Shown in pieces: positions 1 through 9,746 of a DNA stretch of 64,000 bases; position 1 is the first letter of the stretch, and every line of letters starts with the position of its first letter. The position numbers and the translations under genes were made by a program. Source of the stretch: Rehmannia glutinosa (taxonomy: Eukaryota > Streptophyta > Magnoliopsida > Lamiales > Orobanchaceae); NCBI GenBank assembly GCA_016081115.2, contig JABTTQ020001487.1, forward strand, positions 434,001 through 498,000, read 5' to 3'. Under the pieces are notes generated by a model. The model saw nothing but the letters and a program-made list of their open reading frames with translations, had not been told where the DNA came from and ran no database searches.

Positions 1-2
1 TC

Positions 3-341
3 CTCTTCTACGATGCTGTTTCTGCCGCGAAATCCTCCGCCGCCACTGAGGAGTTCTCCGAGAAGAAGGCCGAGGCTGCTTTGTGGCTCCTCCACAACCC
101 GAATAGTAAACTGGATGAGGAATCGGGGTCACCCGAATACAAATTTGCAGAGTATTTATTTAGTGAGATGGATCCGTATCTGATATCCGGAGAGCAGAAA
201 CCGCACCATATCACTACTGATAATCAGCAGCAGTATTCCTCTGATGGAGTCATGCCGGTGTAGAATAAGAGCGAATTCGGGTTGGGTCAGTACTCGGGAC
301 CCGTTGTTGATGGGTTTCCGACTTACGAAATAGATTGTCAG
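3..341 (+). pseudogene. CONSTANS-like transcription factor exon fragment
   Basis: From position 3 the + strand reads as protein resembling the middle region of CONSTANS-like (COL) zinc-finger factors: an FYDAV start, AALWLL followed by N-P-N, an acidic EYLFSEMDPYL stretch and then DGVMPV. This family, with N-terminal B-boxes and a C-terminal CCT domain, regulates light and flowering responses. An in-frame TAG at 261-263 falls where relatives have Gln (VPVQ), a single C-to-T change. The frame then stays open for 26 codons to a GT donor at 342. The B-boxes would lie left of the window, and no CCT exon follows. The fragment is therefore either the broken end of a COL gene or a captured exon. The next exon-like piece belongs to another family, which favours capture. 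Family assignment is from motif memory. Confidence 0.6.
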
Positions 342-562
342 GTATCCAAGCCCTTTCTTTGTATTACTTTAATAATTATTAATTTTCTCCGAGACATTTT
401 TGAATCCAATTTTAGTCTGTTCGAGTTGCAAGATTTTTTGCCCTTACGTTCTTCTAAATTATTGTTTGCTTGTTTTCGAAGTTCTGTTAATGAAACTTCT
501 GCATGATTATTACACACACATTTTTGGTGTTCTTTTTTCCACGTTTATTTTTTGGATCACAG

Positions 563-641
563 GTTTCAGTTCCCTTGTACTGCTATCGTAGTGTTAAAAG
601 CACTACAGGGCCATGGCATTGTGATTTATGTGAGGACCATG
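563..641 (+). pseudogene. PHD-finger protein exon fragment
   Basis: This exon-like piece starts after an acceptor (cacag, 558-562) and ends at a GTAAGA donor at 642. It reads in one frame CYRSVK then TGPWHCDLCED. That matches the second half of a plant PHD zinc finger, whose usual form is CYR-V followed by GPW-C-LCED, with the C-x2-C zinc ligands present. PHD fingers read histone tails in chromatin proteins. Only about 26 codons remain, with no flanking PHD exons, so this cannot be a gene. It lies 220 bp after the COL fragment on the same strand, although the two families are unrelated. Confidence 0.55.
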
Positions 642-779
642 GTAAGAGAAACTTAATTTGTGTATTGGCCCATATAGGAAATATTTGACTTTACATGGTT
701 TTGTGAATCATGTGTATCTTGCTCGTAGTAGCTATGTTTTTTTTAATTACTATTTCATCTGCGACAAATATGGCATCCT

Positions 780-856
780 GACTTGAAGCAGAATACTCTT
801 CTTGATGGAAGCCCTGCCCACGCCCGAAAATCTGCGATTTTGGGTACTCAAAGATT
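780..856 (+). pseudogene. SnRK2-type protein kinase exon fragment
   Basis: The + strand encodes NTLLDGSPA and, after a frame slip near 825, CDFGYSK. Together these are the catalytic-loop and DFG region of plant SnRK2 kinases (DLKLENTLLDGS then KICDFGYSK). DLK is visible just before, with about one codon missing. SnRK2 kinases act in ABA and osmotic-stress signalling. The frameshift, the missing codon and the absence of the rest of the kinase make this a non-functional fragment. It continues the run of unrelated gene pieces on the same strand. Confidence 0.6.
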
Positions 857-985
857 GTGGCTAATTATGTCTTGATGTGTATGTTTATTGGTTATATAAG
901 AATGTGTGTACGGGCAAGGTTTGTTACATAGAGCAGTATTTACTTACTATGTTCTTTTTTTTCTTAGTTTAGTCATATATGCTTC

Positions 986-1200
986 ATTCAAGGCCCAGAT
1001 CAAGAGTTCTGTTTAGAAGAGAATATGATTTGAAGGTGAGATTGGTCATATTAGGGTCGTTCGTTGCTGGGGGTGATATTTAATTTTGGCATAGCCCTAA
1101 ACTCCGTTAATGGCGACAACATTCTTGAAAGTCTCCCGTTACACAAAAGGATTTTCCGAGTGACTCGAAGATTGTTTGAACTTAGGGATATTTCTGTTAA
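986..1200 (+). other. Protein-like segments of unknown origin
   Basis: Two short stretches look exon-like but I do not recognise them. The first (about 986-1035) ends with a GTGAGA donor-like site. The second (about 1091-1192) stays open in a frame reading NSVNGDNILESLPLHKR, rich in basic and hydrophobic residues. Their position between the SnRK2 and VAP fragments suggests further captured pieces, but no family can be claimed. Confidence 0.2.
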
Positions 1201-1370
1201 GTCTGCAAATTTTATTATAATATTTTGATTTTGTCTGATCATTTTGATATTCAGAGTACTGATATTGGGGAAGAATCAAATTAAATGCTATCGATGCCAT
1301 CATTATGTGTCACCTAAATAAGTGATGCTTGGTATAGTGGCTTAATGGTTTTGTTTTCTGTCTTTCGTTT

Positions 1371-1449
1371 CAAACTACTGCACCAAAGAGTTGTTATATG
1401 CGACCCCCTGAAGGTATCCTTGCTCCTGGAGAAAGCCTCATAGTTACTA
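1371..1449 (+). pseudogene. VAP27-like MSP-domain exon fragment
   Basis: The + strand reads QTTAPKSCYMRPPEGIL followed by APGESLIVT. This is the conserved core of the major sperm protein domain of plant vesicle-associated proteins (VAP/PVA), where the usual form is QTTAPK, then MRPP, then PGES. VAPs are ER-membrane tethers that bind FFAT motifs. The match runs without a gap for about 26 codons and then ends in non-coding sequence. No transmembrane or coiled-coil part is present. It is the fourth recognisable gene fragment ahead of the CACTA end at 2469. Confidence 0.65.
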
Positions 1450-2073
1450 GTAATTAATTTTTATCATTTTTACATTTTGGCTAGCCATGATTAATTTCAA
1501 TTAATGGAAATGTGCATATTGAACAAAGTCTTTCACATTCTTTTTCTTAGTGCAAATGTAGTATTGCATCTCAAACAAGGCAACAAAACAACAACCTTGT
1601 GTGTATGTGTGTTTCATGACAATTTTAGTAACTTTCCTTGAATTTCTTATGATGTAAGTTTCTTTGTTATTTTTCAGGTGAATACACATAATTTTTGTTG
1701 TGTAAGTCTCAGAATATAACAAAGGCAGTTGGGTTTTGTCTCCTGCGAGGAGAGGCGACTAGTTCGTGAAGTTAGTTCAAAACTTTTGTATTATATTAAG
1801 TGGAGTATTATATTGTATTATGCTTCTTATATTGTTGATGGTTCTTATAATGTTGATCTTTTTTGGACTAGGCAAAGGATTTTATATATTGTAATGTAGA
1901 ACAGGATGATCCGTTTTATTATTAAATGATCGACTTAATGTTGCAGTTTGTTGTATTCTTGGTATATGGTATTTCAGTTTAATTGTTGTTGTTGCGCTAG
2001 GATGGCGTATTGTTTTAAAGATTGTAAATATATAGAAAACAATGTTGTTGGCTATAAAAATCATGGGGAAAAA

Positions 2074-2469
2074 AGATTTTACATCGGTTGTTGTAGCAAC
2101 CGATGTAAGTCTTAAGAATAAATTACAACGGTTTTGTGGAAACGATGTAGATTGTTATACTTTCTAGATCGATTGTTTAAATGAACCGATGTAGAAATGA
2201 AACTTTTTACATTGGTTACCAATTTAACCGATGTAAAATGTTATGTTCTACATCAGTTGCGTTTTCAATCGATGTTAATTTTGCGTTATTCATCCTTTGT
2301 CGATATTATTCTACATCGGTTAAAACTGCAACTGATGTAGAATGAATTTTCTACATCGGTTCTAAAACTGATGTAGAAAAGTCACATTTTCTACATTGCT
2401 GGATTCTACATCTGGTGTAAAACCGATGTAAAAAGTGCTAGATGTAAAAAGAGAAGTTTTGTAATAGTG
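2074..2469. mobile_element. CACTA (En/Spm) transposon terminal region
   Basis: About 400 bp is filled with repeated inverted motifs of the form ACATCGGTT...AACCGATGT. The clearest is a hairpin at 2081-2106 with 10-bp arms. The block ends in TTTTGTAATAGTG at 2457-2469, which on the other strand begins CACTATTACAAAA, a typical CACTA terminal inverted repeat. Dense subterminal repeats of this kind are the transposase-binding region in this superfamily. No matching left end was found in the window, and no transposase gene is visible. The element is either truncated or begins left of position 1, in which case the gene fragments at 3-1449 lie inside it. Confidence 0.75.
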
Positions 2470-2561
2470 TTTTTGACTTCAATGCGGCATATCATGAAAC
2501 TATCCACTTCTATATATTAGATTATCTAATCTATTTCAGGATAGACAACTTTAATATTGCC

Positions 2562-2569
2562 TATAAATT
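2562..2569 (+). promoter_or_regulatory. Probable TATA box of the cysteine-rich gene
   Basis: TATAAATT sits about 95 bp before the ATG at 2657, a normal spacing for a plant core promoter with a short leader. The CACTA end at 2469 is only about 90 bp further upstream, so that transposon forms the distal promoter. Confidence 0.5.
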
Positions 2570-2656
2570 CATTTTTCCATACAAAATCTTGAGTATACCT
2601 CTTACAATACATAAATATTCCCACCCATACACAAAACATAGACACATACATAGAAA

Positions 2657-4647
2657 ATGGTGATATCTCGTATCCATTATGTTGTGCTAGTAACTATTTT
2701 GACAAGCGGAGTTACAATTATGATGATCGACACCGTCTTGGGCCAACAACCTCCATCGCTCATTGTTGGACCATGTCGTTGTTGGGGCATTGTCAATTTC
2801 ATCGTATATTGTTCGTATCATATAAATAATTTAGACCGTTATTATCGTACACCAACTAAAATATGTTGCCACTATGCTTGTAAGACTGACATTGCACTAT
2901 TTTGCAAGAAATTCGTCGATGAACGAATATATAGTGGCAGAGAAGTGGAGTATGTTGCATATCATTGTGGTAAACCACTTCCAAGGGGTACAAAATGTGG
3001 AAGTAAGTCTTATTTCTTAAGTTCGATGGTAAGGTCATTTAATTAAATAATCACACTTACACCTATTCCGTTCTTAGATGCGGGAAATGTCGACACATTA
3101 TCAACTGCATATGGTAACTTTTAGTACAAAAATGTCGTCTAACTTTTAGTAGGGTAAATCTCACTTTACCCTATATACTCTCCTTAAATATCACTTTACC
3201 ACTTGTACTTTCAATTGTATCATTTTATCCTCTTATACTCTTAATTAGTATCACTTTACCCTCTTATGCATTTAGAATATTATTTTATACACATATACTC
3301 AAAACAATGACCATTTAATCCTTACCTAATTTAATTAAAATAACAAAATCATTTAAAAAAGGCATTTTTTAATATTAATTTGTACTTATTTTCTAAATTA
3401 ACTTTCACTACTTGATTTATTAATGCTTAATATTAAATCTATTTTATATTTTGTATTTAGTTTCTAACTATTTAATTTTAATATAGTCCCTATCAAATTA
3501 ATATGTAATAGGATATTTCTATTAGCTAATACATTTATATTTTTGATTTATTATTCTTCACAAACTTAAAATTATATAATATATATAATTCATTTTGATT
3601 AAAGATGTGAAATATGATTAGTAATTTTTCAATTATTGGTTGAATTATCATAATACAAACTATATTAAATAGAAAGACAAAAATAGTCATTTAGTTGTTA
3701 CTTTCTTTAATACAAAATCTTATTTTACAATATAATACATCATTTTTGGATTTATTATGAAAAAGTATGAATATATTAGTTTACAGTAAATAACCTACAA
3801 TATAGTTATTTAATATGAACTATATTAATTTTAATAAATAGCAAATAAGTTTTCCAAAATTCAATAAACAGCAAATAAATTTTCCAAAAAAAATTACATG
3901 TATTTGAATTTTGATGCGGCCATTGTTAAATTAAAATAATAATGGGGACAGTTTGGTCATTTAATAAATGAATAAGAGGATTAAATGATATATTTTTAAT
4001 TGTATAAGGGGGTAAAGTGATACAAATTGATAATACAAGGGGTAAAGTGATACAATTAAAAGTACAAGGGGTAGAGTGATATTGAATGAGAGTATAAGGG
4101 AAGGGGGTAAAGTGAGGTTGACCCCTTTTAGTACTTGAGGTATTCATAATATTCATATCATGGAAGTTAACTCCTAGAAACTTTTAGAGTGGGGCTCGTA
4201 CTTATAACACAATGAGTTGGAAAAATACTCCCACTCAAATTAGATTCAAAGAAAATCCAAATGATTAATTATTAACAAGAAATTTCGAACAAAATAGAAC
4301 ACGATAAACCTAATGTAATATAACATACGATGAAAGATAATTTATTTTAACTGCAAGTTTTTATTGATATATAATTGAGTAATTAAAAGCTAAATTATGA
4401 GTCAAAATAGTTATTCTTTATTCTTTATATATATTTATTTAGTTATATATGAATACTAAATGAATACAAAACCAACATTTAAAAATGAATAAACAAATTG
4501 ATTCTTTTAGAAGTATTGATGTTTTTAAAATTTTATTTTTCACTCTATACCTCTTAATTGTTTCTTTTAACACTGATTTTTTATAATGCAGATTACACTG
4601 TGCCAATTGAAGTAAATGAGGAACTCACCAAGACTACTCTATACTAA
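2657..4647 (+). CDS. Small secreted cysteine-rich protein, two exons
   Basis: Exon 1 is 2657-3002 and exon 2 is 4592-4647. The intron uses a GTAAGT donor at 3003 and a TGCAG acceptor at 4587-4591. Joining keeps the frame and gives about 133 residues ending at TAA 4645-4647. The N terminus is a signal peptide (basic start, then a hydrophobic run to about residue 29). The mature part has about nine cysteines, including a CC pair (CCHYAC) and a late HCGKPLPRG then TKC. The join completes a CGNYTVP end. The CC pair and spacing recall the prolamin/LTP or ECA1-like superfamilies, but the exact family is not clear to me. Such proteins act in the cell wall or apoplast. The 1.6-kb intron holds a MULE MITE. 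Reading on past 3002 gives a stop inside the intron. It appears intact and is the best host gene here. Confidence 0.6.
3152..4124. mobile_element. Mutator-like MITE with 9-bp target duplication
   Basis: The left end starts GGGTAAATCTCACTTTACC. The right end, reverse-complemented, starts GGGTCAACCTCACTTTACC. The similarity continues inward for about 170 bp as long terminal inverted repeats built of iterated TATCACTTTACC-like units. CTTTTAGTA is duplicated exactly at 3143-3151 and 4125-4133. A 9-bp duplication with long inverted repeats is the signature of Mutator-like elements. The 970-bp interior is very AT-rich with no transposase, so it is non-autonomous. It lies wholly within the intron of the cysteine-rich gene. 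Confidence 0.85.
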
Positions 4648-5048
4648 GAAATTACATATATGTTAAAACATTGTCCCTGTAATAATCTTTCCAAATGATT
4701 AGAAATTCACTTAGTAAAAGTGGCTAGATCATTTCTTTTGTTTATTCTTACATCTATATTTTTACCACCAGGAAAAGATGAATTATTAAATAGGAAAAGC
4801 ATCACCCAATTGACCATATTTTGAATGGAAACGCCTAACGGCAGTCAGACTACAGTGAATATATTGAACTGTATTAAAACACGTTTTCAATAGAAAAACA
4901 TCGTCATTTTCCAAATAATTAGACATTTAACATTGACCAACAGGTAAGTTGCAACAAAAATACATTGCTAGAAAAGTTGGGATCGGGATCACCATCAACA
5001 AGATGGTGAAAGTTCATACTATCAATGCTGAAAAACTTATTGCTTGCT
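4648..5048. other. Host intergenic DNA, no gene seen
   Basis: This stretch separates the last exon of the cysteine-rich gene from the Tat element. It is AT-rich. An open run around 4966-5050 on the + strand (RKVGIGITINKMVKV) is short and unrecognised, and it is split by the Tat insertion. I see no convincing gene or repeat. Confidence 0.5.
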
Positions 5049-5053
5049 CCTGA

Positions 5054-5698
5054 TGTTGACGTGCGTTTTGGTCAACAAACAAAATATATAAGAAATTTAA
5101 CACGTGGAAATATAAGTATGCATAATACGCGTTTATTTATGGCTAATTCTGCCTTTTTTGCGTAATGTCGAGCCGAATTATTGGGGTCGGTCTTTCTTAC
5201 AATCTCACGTTTACAGGTCTTTTTTCTCTGTATTTTTCTCTCTCTTTTCCTCTTAAAATGAGGATCTTTATACCCCTCGAGTAAGTGGGTTTTCAACAGT
5301 TATCTTTGCACTAATCAATCACTAATCAGTAACATAATTAAAAAAGGACACATGTCCCTCTCTAATCGTGCATGTCAGCCAACTCTTGCCACTTGGTGAC
5401 TCCTCTCTATAACTTTCTGACATGTGGCAGTTTCTGATACCAATAAGCACTAAGCATGGGTAAGTATGGGCAAATGGTTATTTTTATGAATCTGTCGCGC
5501 ATGCGTTTCCCGCCGAAATTTGGGCTCGGAGGTCGGGGCTCGGCAGTCATGCTGTGGTTGGGCTCGGTAGCGGGCGAGCCTAATTCATGACGTGTCACCA
5601 CAAGACCGTTATCGACGTCACACTGTAGCCCTCCACTCGGATGTGTGCTAGGCTGATGGCGTGGATTAATTTCTTCCAGCTCGGCTCGGGCGTCATCA
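5054..5698 (-). repeat. 3' LTR of the Tat element
   Basis: On the + strand it begins TGTTGACGTGCG and ends GGGCGTCATCA, giving the TG...CA termini of an LTR. It aligns end to end with 15615-16260 with few differences. It follows CCTGA at 5049-5053. Confidence 0.9.
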
Positions 5699-6043
5699 AA
5701 GGTCCCCAAGTTTAATTCCGAGAGAAGAATTTCTGAAGTCGGAGTTAAACTTTAATGCTAATGATAAACATTTAATGGGGAAACGGAATTCTCAAAGGTT
5801 TTGTTCATTCCTCACATCTGTCGCGTAGTGATTAATGCCTGTAGCGGCGCATTAATTGTGGTGCCATAATGACAGACACGTGGCAACTTGTGGTTGGACC
5901 ACGCTTGTGCAGGAATTGAAAAGGCATATCGGTTCTGTCAGCGGTCGTGGGGATGTGATGTTTTCTAACATTTTCGATGGCTTTTGAGGTTGAAAAGACG
6001 CGTCTTTTCGAATAAACATTTCGTTTATCGAGGGAACTCCATC

Positions 6044-6050
6044 TATAAAT
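6044..6050 (+). promoter_or_regulatory. TATA box for the Tat antisense gene
   Basis: TATAAAT lies in a T/C-rich context about 120-155 bp before the first plausible ATGs (6166 and 6199) of the + strand accessory gene. It is outside the LTR, so it would drive transcription opposite to the element's own genome RNA. Confidence 0.5.
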
Positions 6051-6165
6051 TCCCCTTTTTCCCTCCATTATTCACTTTCGCATCCATTATCCTTTGAGTA
6101 GACTGATTGAAACCGAGCAGAAATTTCGGGTCGGCTTCCAAAGTTCAGAGACTTCAAACTTAGGT

Positions 6166-8960
6166 ATGTTTTTGAAATATTCTCCTTTTACCTATAAAAT
6201 GTCTTCTTTTGAGGATAGTAGGAGTCGTAGTTATAGCGTAGAGGTTGAAATCGAAGATCCCCCATCTGAACCTTCTGTTTATTTCTCACCAGCACGTCCA
6301 TCTCCGTCTTATAGTCCAAGCATCATTCAGATATCTTCTCGAGGTGGAACGTCTTTAGAGCGGACGCATACTATTTTTGATCCGACGCCAGTGACCGTTT
6401 TTAGAGAAGGAACGGTGTATCAGCCCGGACTGGCACGAGAGTTCCGACGAAGGATCGAGTGCCGATCTTGATCTTAAGCGTATCGGCGGGAGGAAGAGAA
6501 TATGGACCCATCGGAGCCGGAGCGTGATAACGTGGAGCGGGTAAACGAACCCTCCGGAGATTCGAGGCCGGAGAGGCCTCAAGTGCCCGTGGGCCATCAT
6601 AATGGCGACGGCCGGCAAGGAGGAGGCCGTGCCTTCGTGTCGAGCCTCAGTGGACGCCGTGTGATATAAACGATATCCCTAGCATGCTGATGATCCGGGA
6701 GGTGGAAGAGCTCCAGCGGTGGTATCGTATTCCAAGTGGCATCAATTTTAGGGTACCGGATGGCACAGAGGTTCCTCAGTACCCACCAACAGATTGCTTG
6801 GCCATATTTGCCGCCAACCTCCTATATGGGTTGCGATTTCCACTGCCGGCTTTCCTCACGCGGTGGTTTTCCAAATGGGGTATGCATCCGACCCAGGTGC
6901 ACCCTATTTCTTGGGGTAGGATCATCGGCCTCCTGGTGATGTTCCACCTAGAAAAATATCCTCGCCCCAAATTCAAAGAGATGAACGAGCTCTTTATCTG
7001 GCGAGTGACTCCTTCATCTCGGGGTCAGCCATCCGGGTGGTATTACGTACAGACCCGACTGGGGTATCCGGACGGCCTAGTGGAAGGTCTCCCTTCATCT
7101 TTGAAGGAGTGGAAAGATAAGTAGCTCTGGGTGAGCGGCGAGTGGCAAGCTCGCGTGGATGATGGAGCAAGGGAAACTGTTCTTCATCCTCCATCAAATT
7201 TTGTTTTTAGTTACAGTAAGTCTATCTTTTCTCCTTTCTCTGCTTTTGTTGTTTATTGTTTCCTTTTGTGATTGACTTTGCTTCTTTTTTCGTCTTTTTA
7301 CCTTTATAGAGAACCGGGCATCAAAGGGGCCTCTGTCGGCCACATTTATTCGAAGGCTGGAAAACATCCAGGCCCGGGGCATCAGGGACAGGCGGATTGA
7401 GAGATTGGCCACTGAGGCCAACTTGGCCGCAGCTGGCTTGAGGCCTGCTCTGCCCGCCGACCTCGAGGCCGAGGGGGCGGCTCGGGACGAGGCGGCAGAG
7501 CGGGAGGGGAAGGATGGGAGAGAGCCTCAGCAGAAAACTCCTGGAGATGAAGTACGGCCCCACTCTCCGGGGCAGCCGTCTCGAACCGAGCGAGCTGCGC
7601 CATCTCCTGCATTGGCCAGTCCCGTGGGCAGATCGTCTGTGCCCATTGGGCAAACGCGGACTCCAGAGCCGCCGAGTGCGGCTGCCGTTCGAGGTAAACA
7701 TAGTATTTCTTACACTCTTCCTTTCGAAATGTTTTTCATTTTTTTTTACCTTTTAACGGTGGTTGCTTTTTATAGGGCGTGGCTTGGATTTGCGTGCACG
7801 CCTTTGCAGCGTGAGGAACACGGCCGCGCGTCGGACTCGGGCGACTGCTGACCAACCCGCAGATGCGGAGGCAGCTCGGAGAGCAGATATCCGGGTCGGC
7901 AAACGTCCCGCCGATGGAGTGCTTGAGGAAGTGGAACCTCCCCTTCAAAGGAGAAGAGGAGGGATTGTGATCGAAGAGCCCGGGCAGACTGAAGGAGTTG
8001 GTCAGACGGTGCCGGAGTATACTGAACAGGCCCCAGAAGGGGGAGGTCCGTGAACTTTCTCGGATGACCTCAACCGGGAAGGTCACTTCATCCCTCCAAA
8101 TTGGGTGAGAGACGAATACTGCGAGGTAATGATCGGACTACACCCTCAATGGTTTGTGGAGTTTGTCCGATGCACCACGCCGACGGAGGAGCAGTCAAGA
8201 GTTTTACCGGAGGCGGGTCGGGCCGCAATGAGTGTCCCAGCTTGTGCCTGGACAAAAGGCATCGAGCAATTCTGCTCGGAGACTAGCTTTGAGGAACAAA
8301 TTCAGTACGCCATGGGAATGTCTGGGCGGATCTTGGGGCTCCTATGGCATGCAATTGGGGGAACTCGCGAGCTGGAGAAAAAATACGCCGATCTAGAAAG
8401 GCGGCATGGCGACCTGCAGGAGGCCTATGCTACCCTTCAAGGGGCACAAGAATCATTAAAGACCCAGGCAGATGAAGCTACATCTCGGGCCAACTATGAG
8501 AAAGAAGCTGCTGCGAAGGCTGAGGCAGAGCGAGATCAGGCCCGCAGGGCTGAATAGGAGCTTAGGGCTAAGGTTGCCGTTTAGGCGTCTTTGTCGTTGC
8601 CTCTGACCGAGGAAATGGAGAGGCGTCTAGCCGATGTGTGCAAAGAGAGAGGCCGAAGAGGCTACTCATCGGCAAGTTGAGGAAGCTCGCACAGGCCGTT
8701 GAAGCTTATAAGGACTCGAGGAGTATGCATTTATGTTAACTGCTGCCACGCGACCACCTCAATGAAATTCTTGATTTAGTTAAGCGGATCATTTGTTGCT
8801 CACCTTGAAGAAGATTTGGCCCTTTTGGAGGCTGATCTCGATGCTCTCCGTCCGAACTTTGCCGAGGCCCCCAATGTTCAGGGCTCACCTCCTCCCGGAC
8901 GCAGAAGAAGTTGCCTCGGTGGTCTTTGTTGAAATTCCGCCTCCGTCTTTAGTTTTGGTC
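6166..8960 (+). pseudogene. Tat antisense accessory gene (gypsy-type 'transposon' domain, spliced)
   Basis: The gene runs opposite to gag-pol, between integrase and the 3' LTR. The first exon (MSSFEDSRSRS onward) is Ser/Pro-rich. The 6684-7124 block (PPTDCLAIFAANLLYG, FHLEKYPRPKF, PSGWYYVQTR) matches the 'putative gypsy type transposon' domain of plant Tat elements. An acidic Arg/Ala/Glu-rich linker follows. The end (8105-8960) is a long coiled coil with ELEKKYADLERRHGDLQEAY and later HLEEDLALLEADLDAL. Likely introns are 7216-7309 (GTAAGT...ATAG) and 7694-7775 (GTAAAC...ATAG). Frameshifts near 6470 and 6660 and stops at 7124, 8555 and 8582 break the frame. The function of these antisense proteins is not established. 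Confidence 0.7.
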
Positions 8961-9210
8961 TTTGTTTGCCCCTTTTTCATTTATAAACTTTTTTGTGATT
9001 TCGTAGGTAGATTACTTGGTTTCGTGCCTTAGAATGTAATGGGCTTCGCCCCCCCCCCCCGGTGTAAATAATTTTGTAGTAGAAATGAACTTTTCTTTCT
9101 CTCACCTGTAAGATTGTTGCATGTCTTCTTTTTCCTTTTATACTCCCGAGTATGGGGCTCGGTTCGCAGTGCTCCTGAATAAGGGACTTTACCCACTTTA
9201 ATTGACTCTC

Positions 9211-9464
9211 GTACTCGGTATATGAACCTGATCTTTATTTTGTATTTGGTACTTGGTGTATAAACCAAGTCTTCATTTTGTGCTCGGTGTGTACACCGAG
9301 TCTTTGTTTTGTGCTTAGTGCGTAACCAAGTCTTTGTTTTGTGCTCGGTGTGTACATCGAGTCTTTGTTTTGTGCTTGGTGCGTAACCAAGTCTTCGTTT
9401 TGTGCTCGGTGCTTAACCAAGTCTTTGTTTTGTGCTTGGTGCGTAACCAAGTCTTTGTTTTTAA
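9211..9464. repeat. Minisatellite of ~30-bp units inside the Tat element
   Basis: About eight tandem units follow the pattern GTGCTTGGTGCGTAACCAAG then TCTTTGTTTT. Alternate units carry CTCGGTGTGTACACCGAG, a perfect short hairpin. The array lies between the antisense gene end and the integrase end. Confidence 0.85.
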
Positions 9465-9602
9465 GGATAGATCCGCCTTGTGGGCGAGTTGCCCTTTTTT
9501 TCAGCGTGCAAAGGACGTACCCGAGATGACTTTTTGGCATTCAGCTTCTTCAGCGGAGGCGATTTTTACTGTCCTCGGCACGTAGCCGAGGTGAGTAAGA
9601 AT

Positions 9603-9724
9603 TTCGTCTCCCTTTAGAGAGCTCACAGAATATCAGATGAAAGGATAATTCCCTGGAATCCTATTCGTCTCCCTTTAGAGAGCTCACAGAATATCAGATG
9701 AAAGGATAATTCCCTGGAATCCTA
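9603..9724. repeat. 61-bp perfect tandem duplication
   Basis: A unit beginning TTCGTCTCCCTTTAGAGAGC occurs at 9603-9663 and again at 9664-9724 with no visible change. It sits just downstream of the Tat integrase stop. The identity suggests a recent duplication or an assembly artefact. Confidence 0.85.
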
Positions 9725-9746
9725 TCTGGATCATAAACCAAGATCT

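Noticed and set aside
601..610. CACTACAGGG as the left CACTA terminus paired with 2469
   Set aside because: It lies inside the PHD-finger exon fragment, the bases after CACTA do not match the TIR at 2469, and the flanking triplets (AAG and TTT) differ.
2081..2460. CRISPR-like array from the repeated ACATCGGTT/AACCGATGT motifs
   Set aside because: The repeats are inverted, irregularly spaced and end in a CACTA TIR; the context is a plant genome.
2657..3046. Single-exon 129-residue gene
   Set aside because: A consensus splice donor at 3003 and an in-frame acceptor at 4591 give a better C terminus with conserved-looking residues; the last residues of the single-exon version are intronic.
4966..5053. 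Host exon split by the Tat insertion
   Set aside because: The open run is about 29 codons, matches no family I know, and does not continue convincingly after 16266.
7321..7701. Minus-strand open frame opposite the Tat accessory gene
   Set aside because: It is a shadow of a GC-rich coding strand; it has no recognisable domain and spans the likely exons on the + strand.
9050..9061. Poly-C run as a functional element
   Set aside because: A simple homopolymer, prone to sequencing error, with nothing around it to suggest a role.
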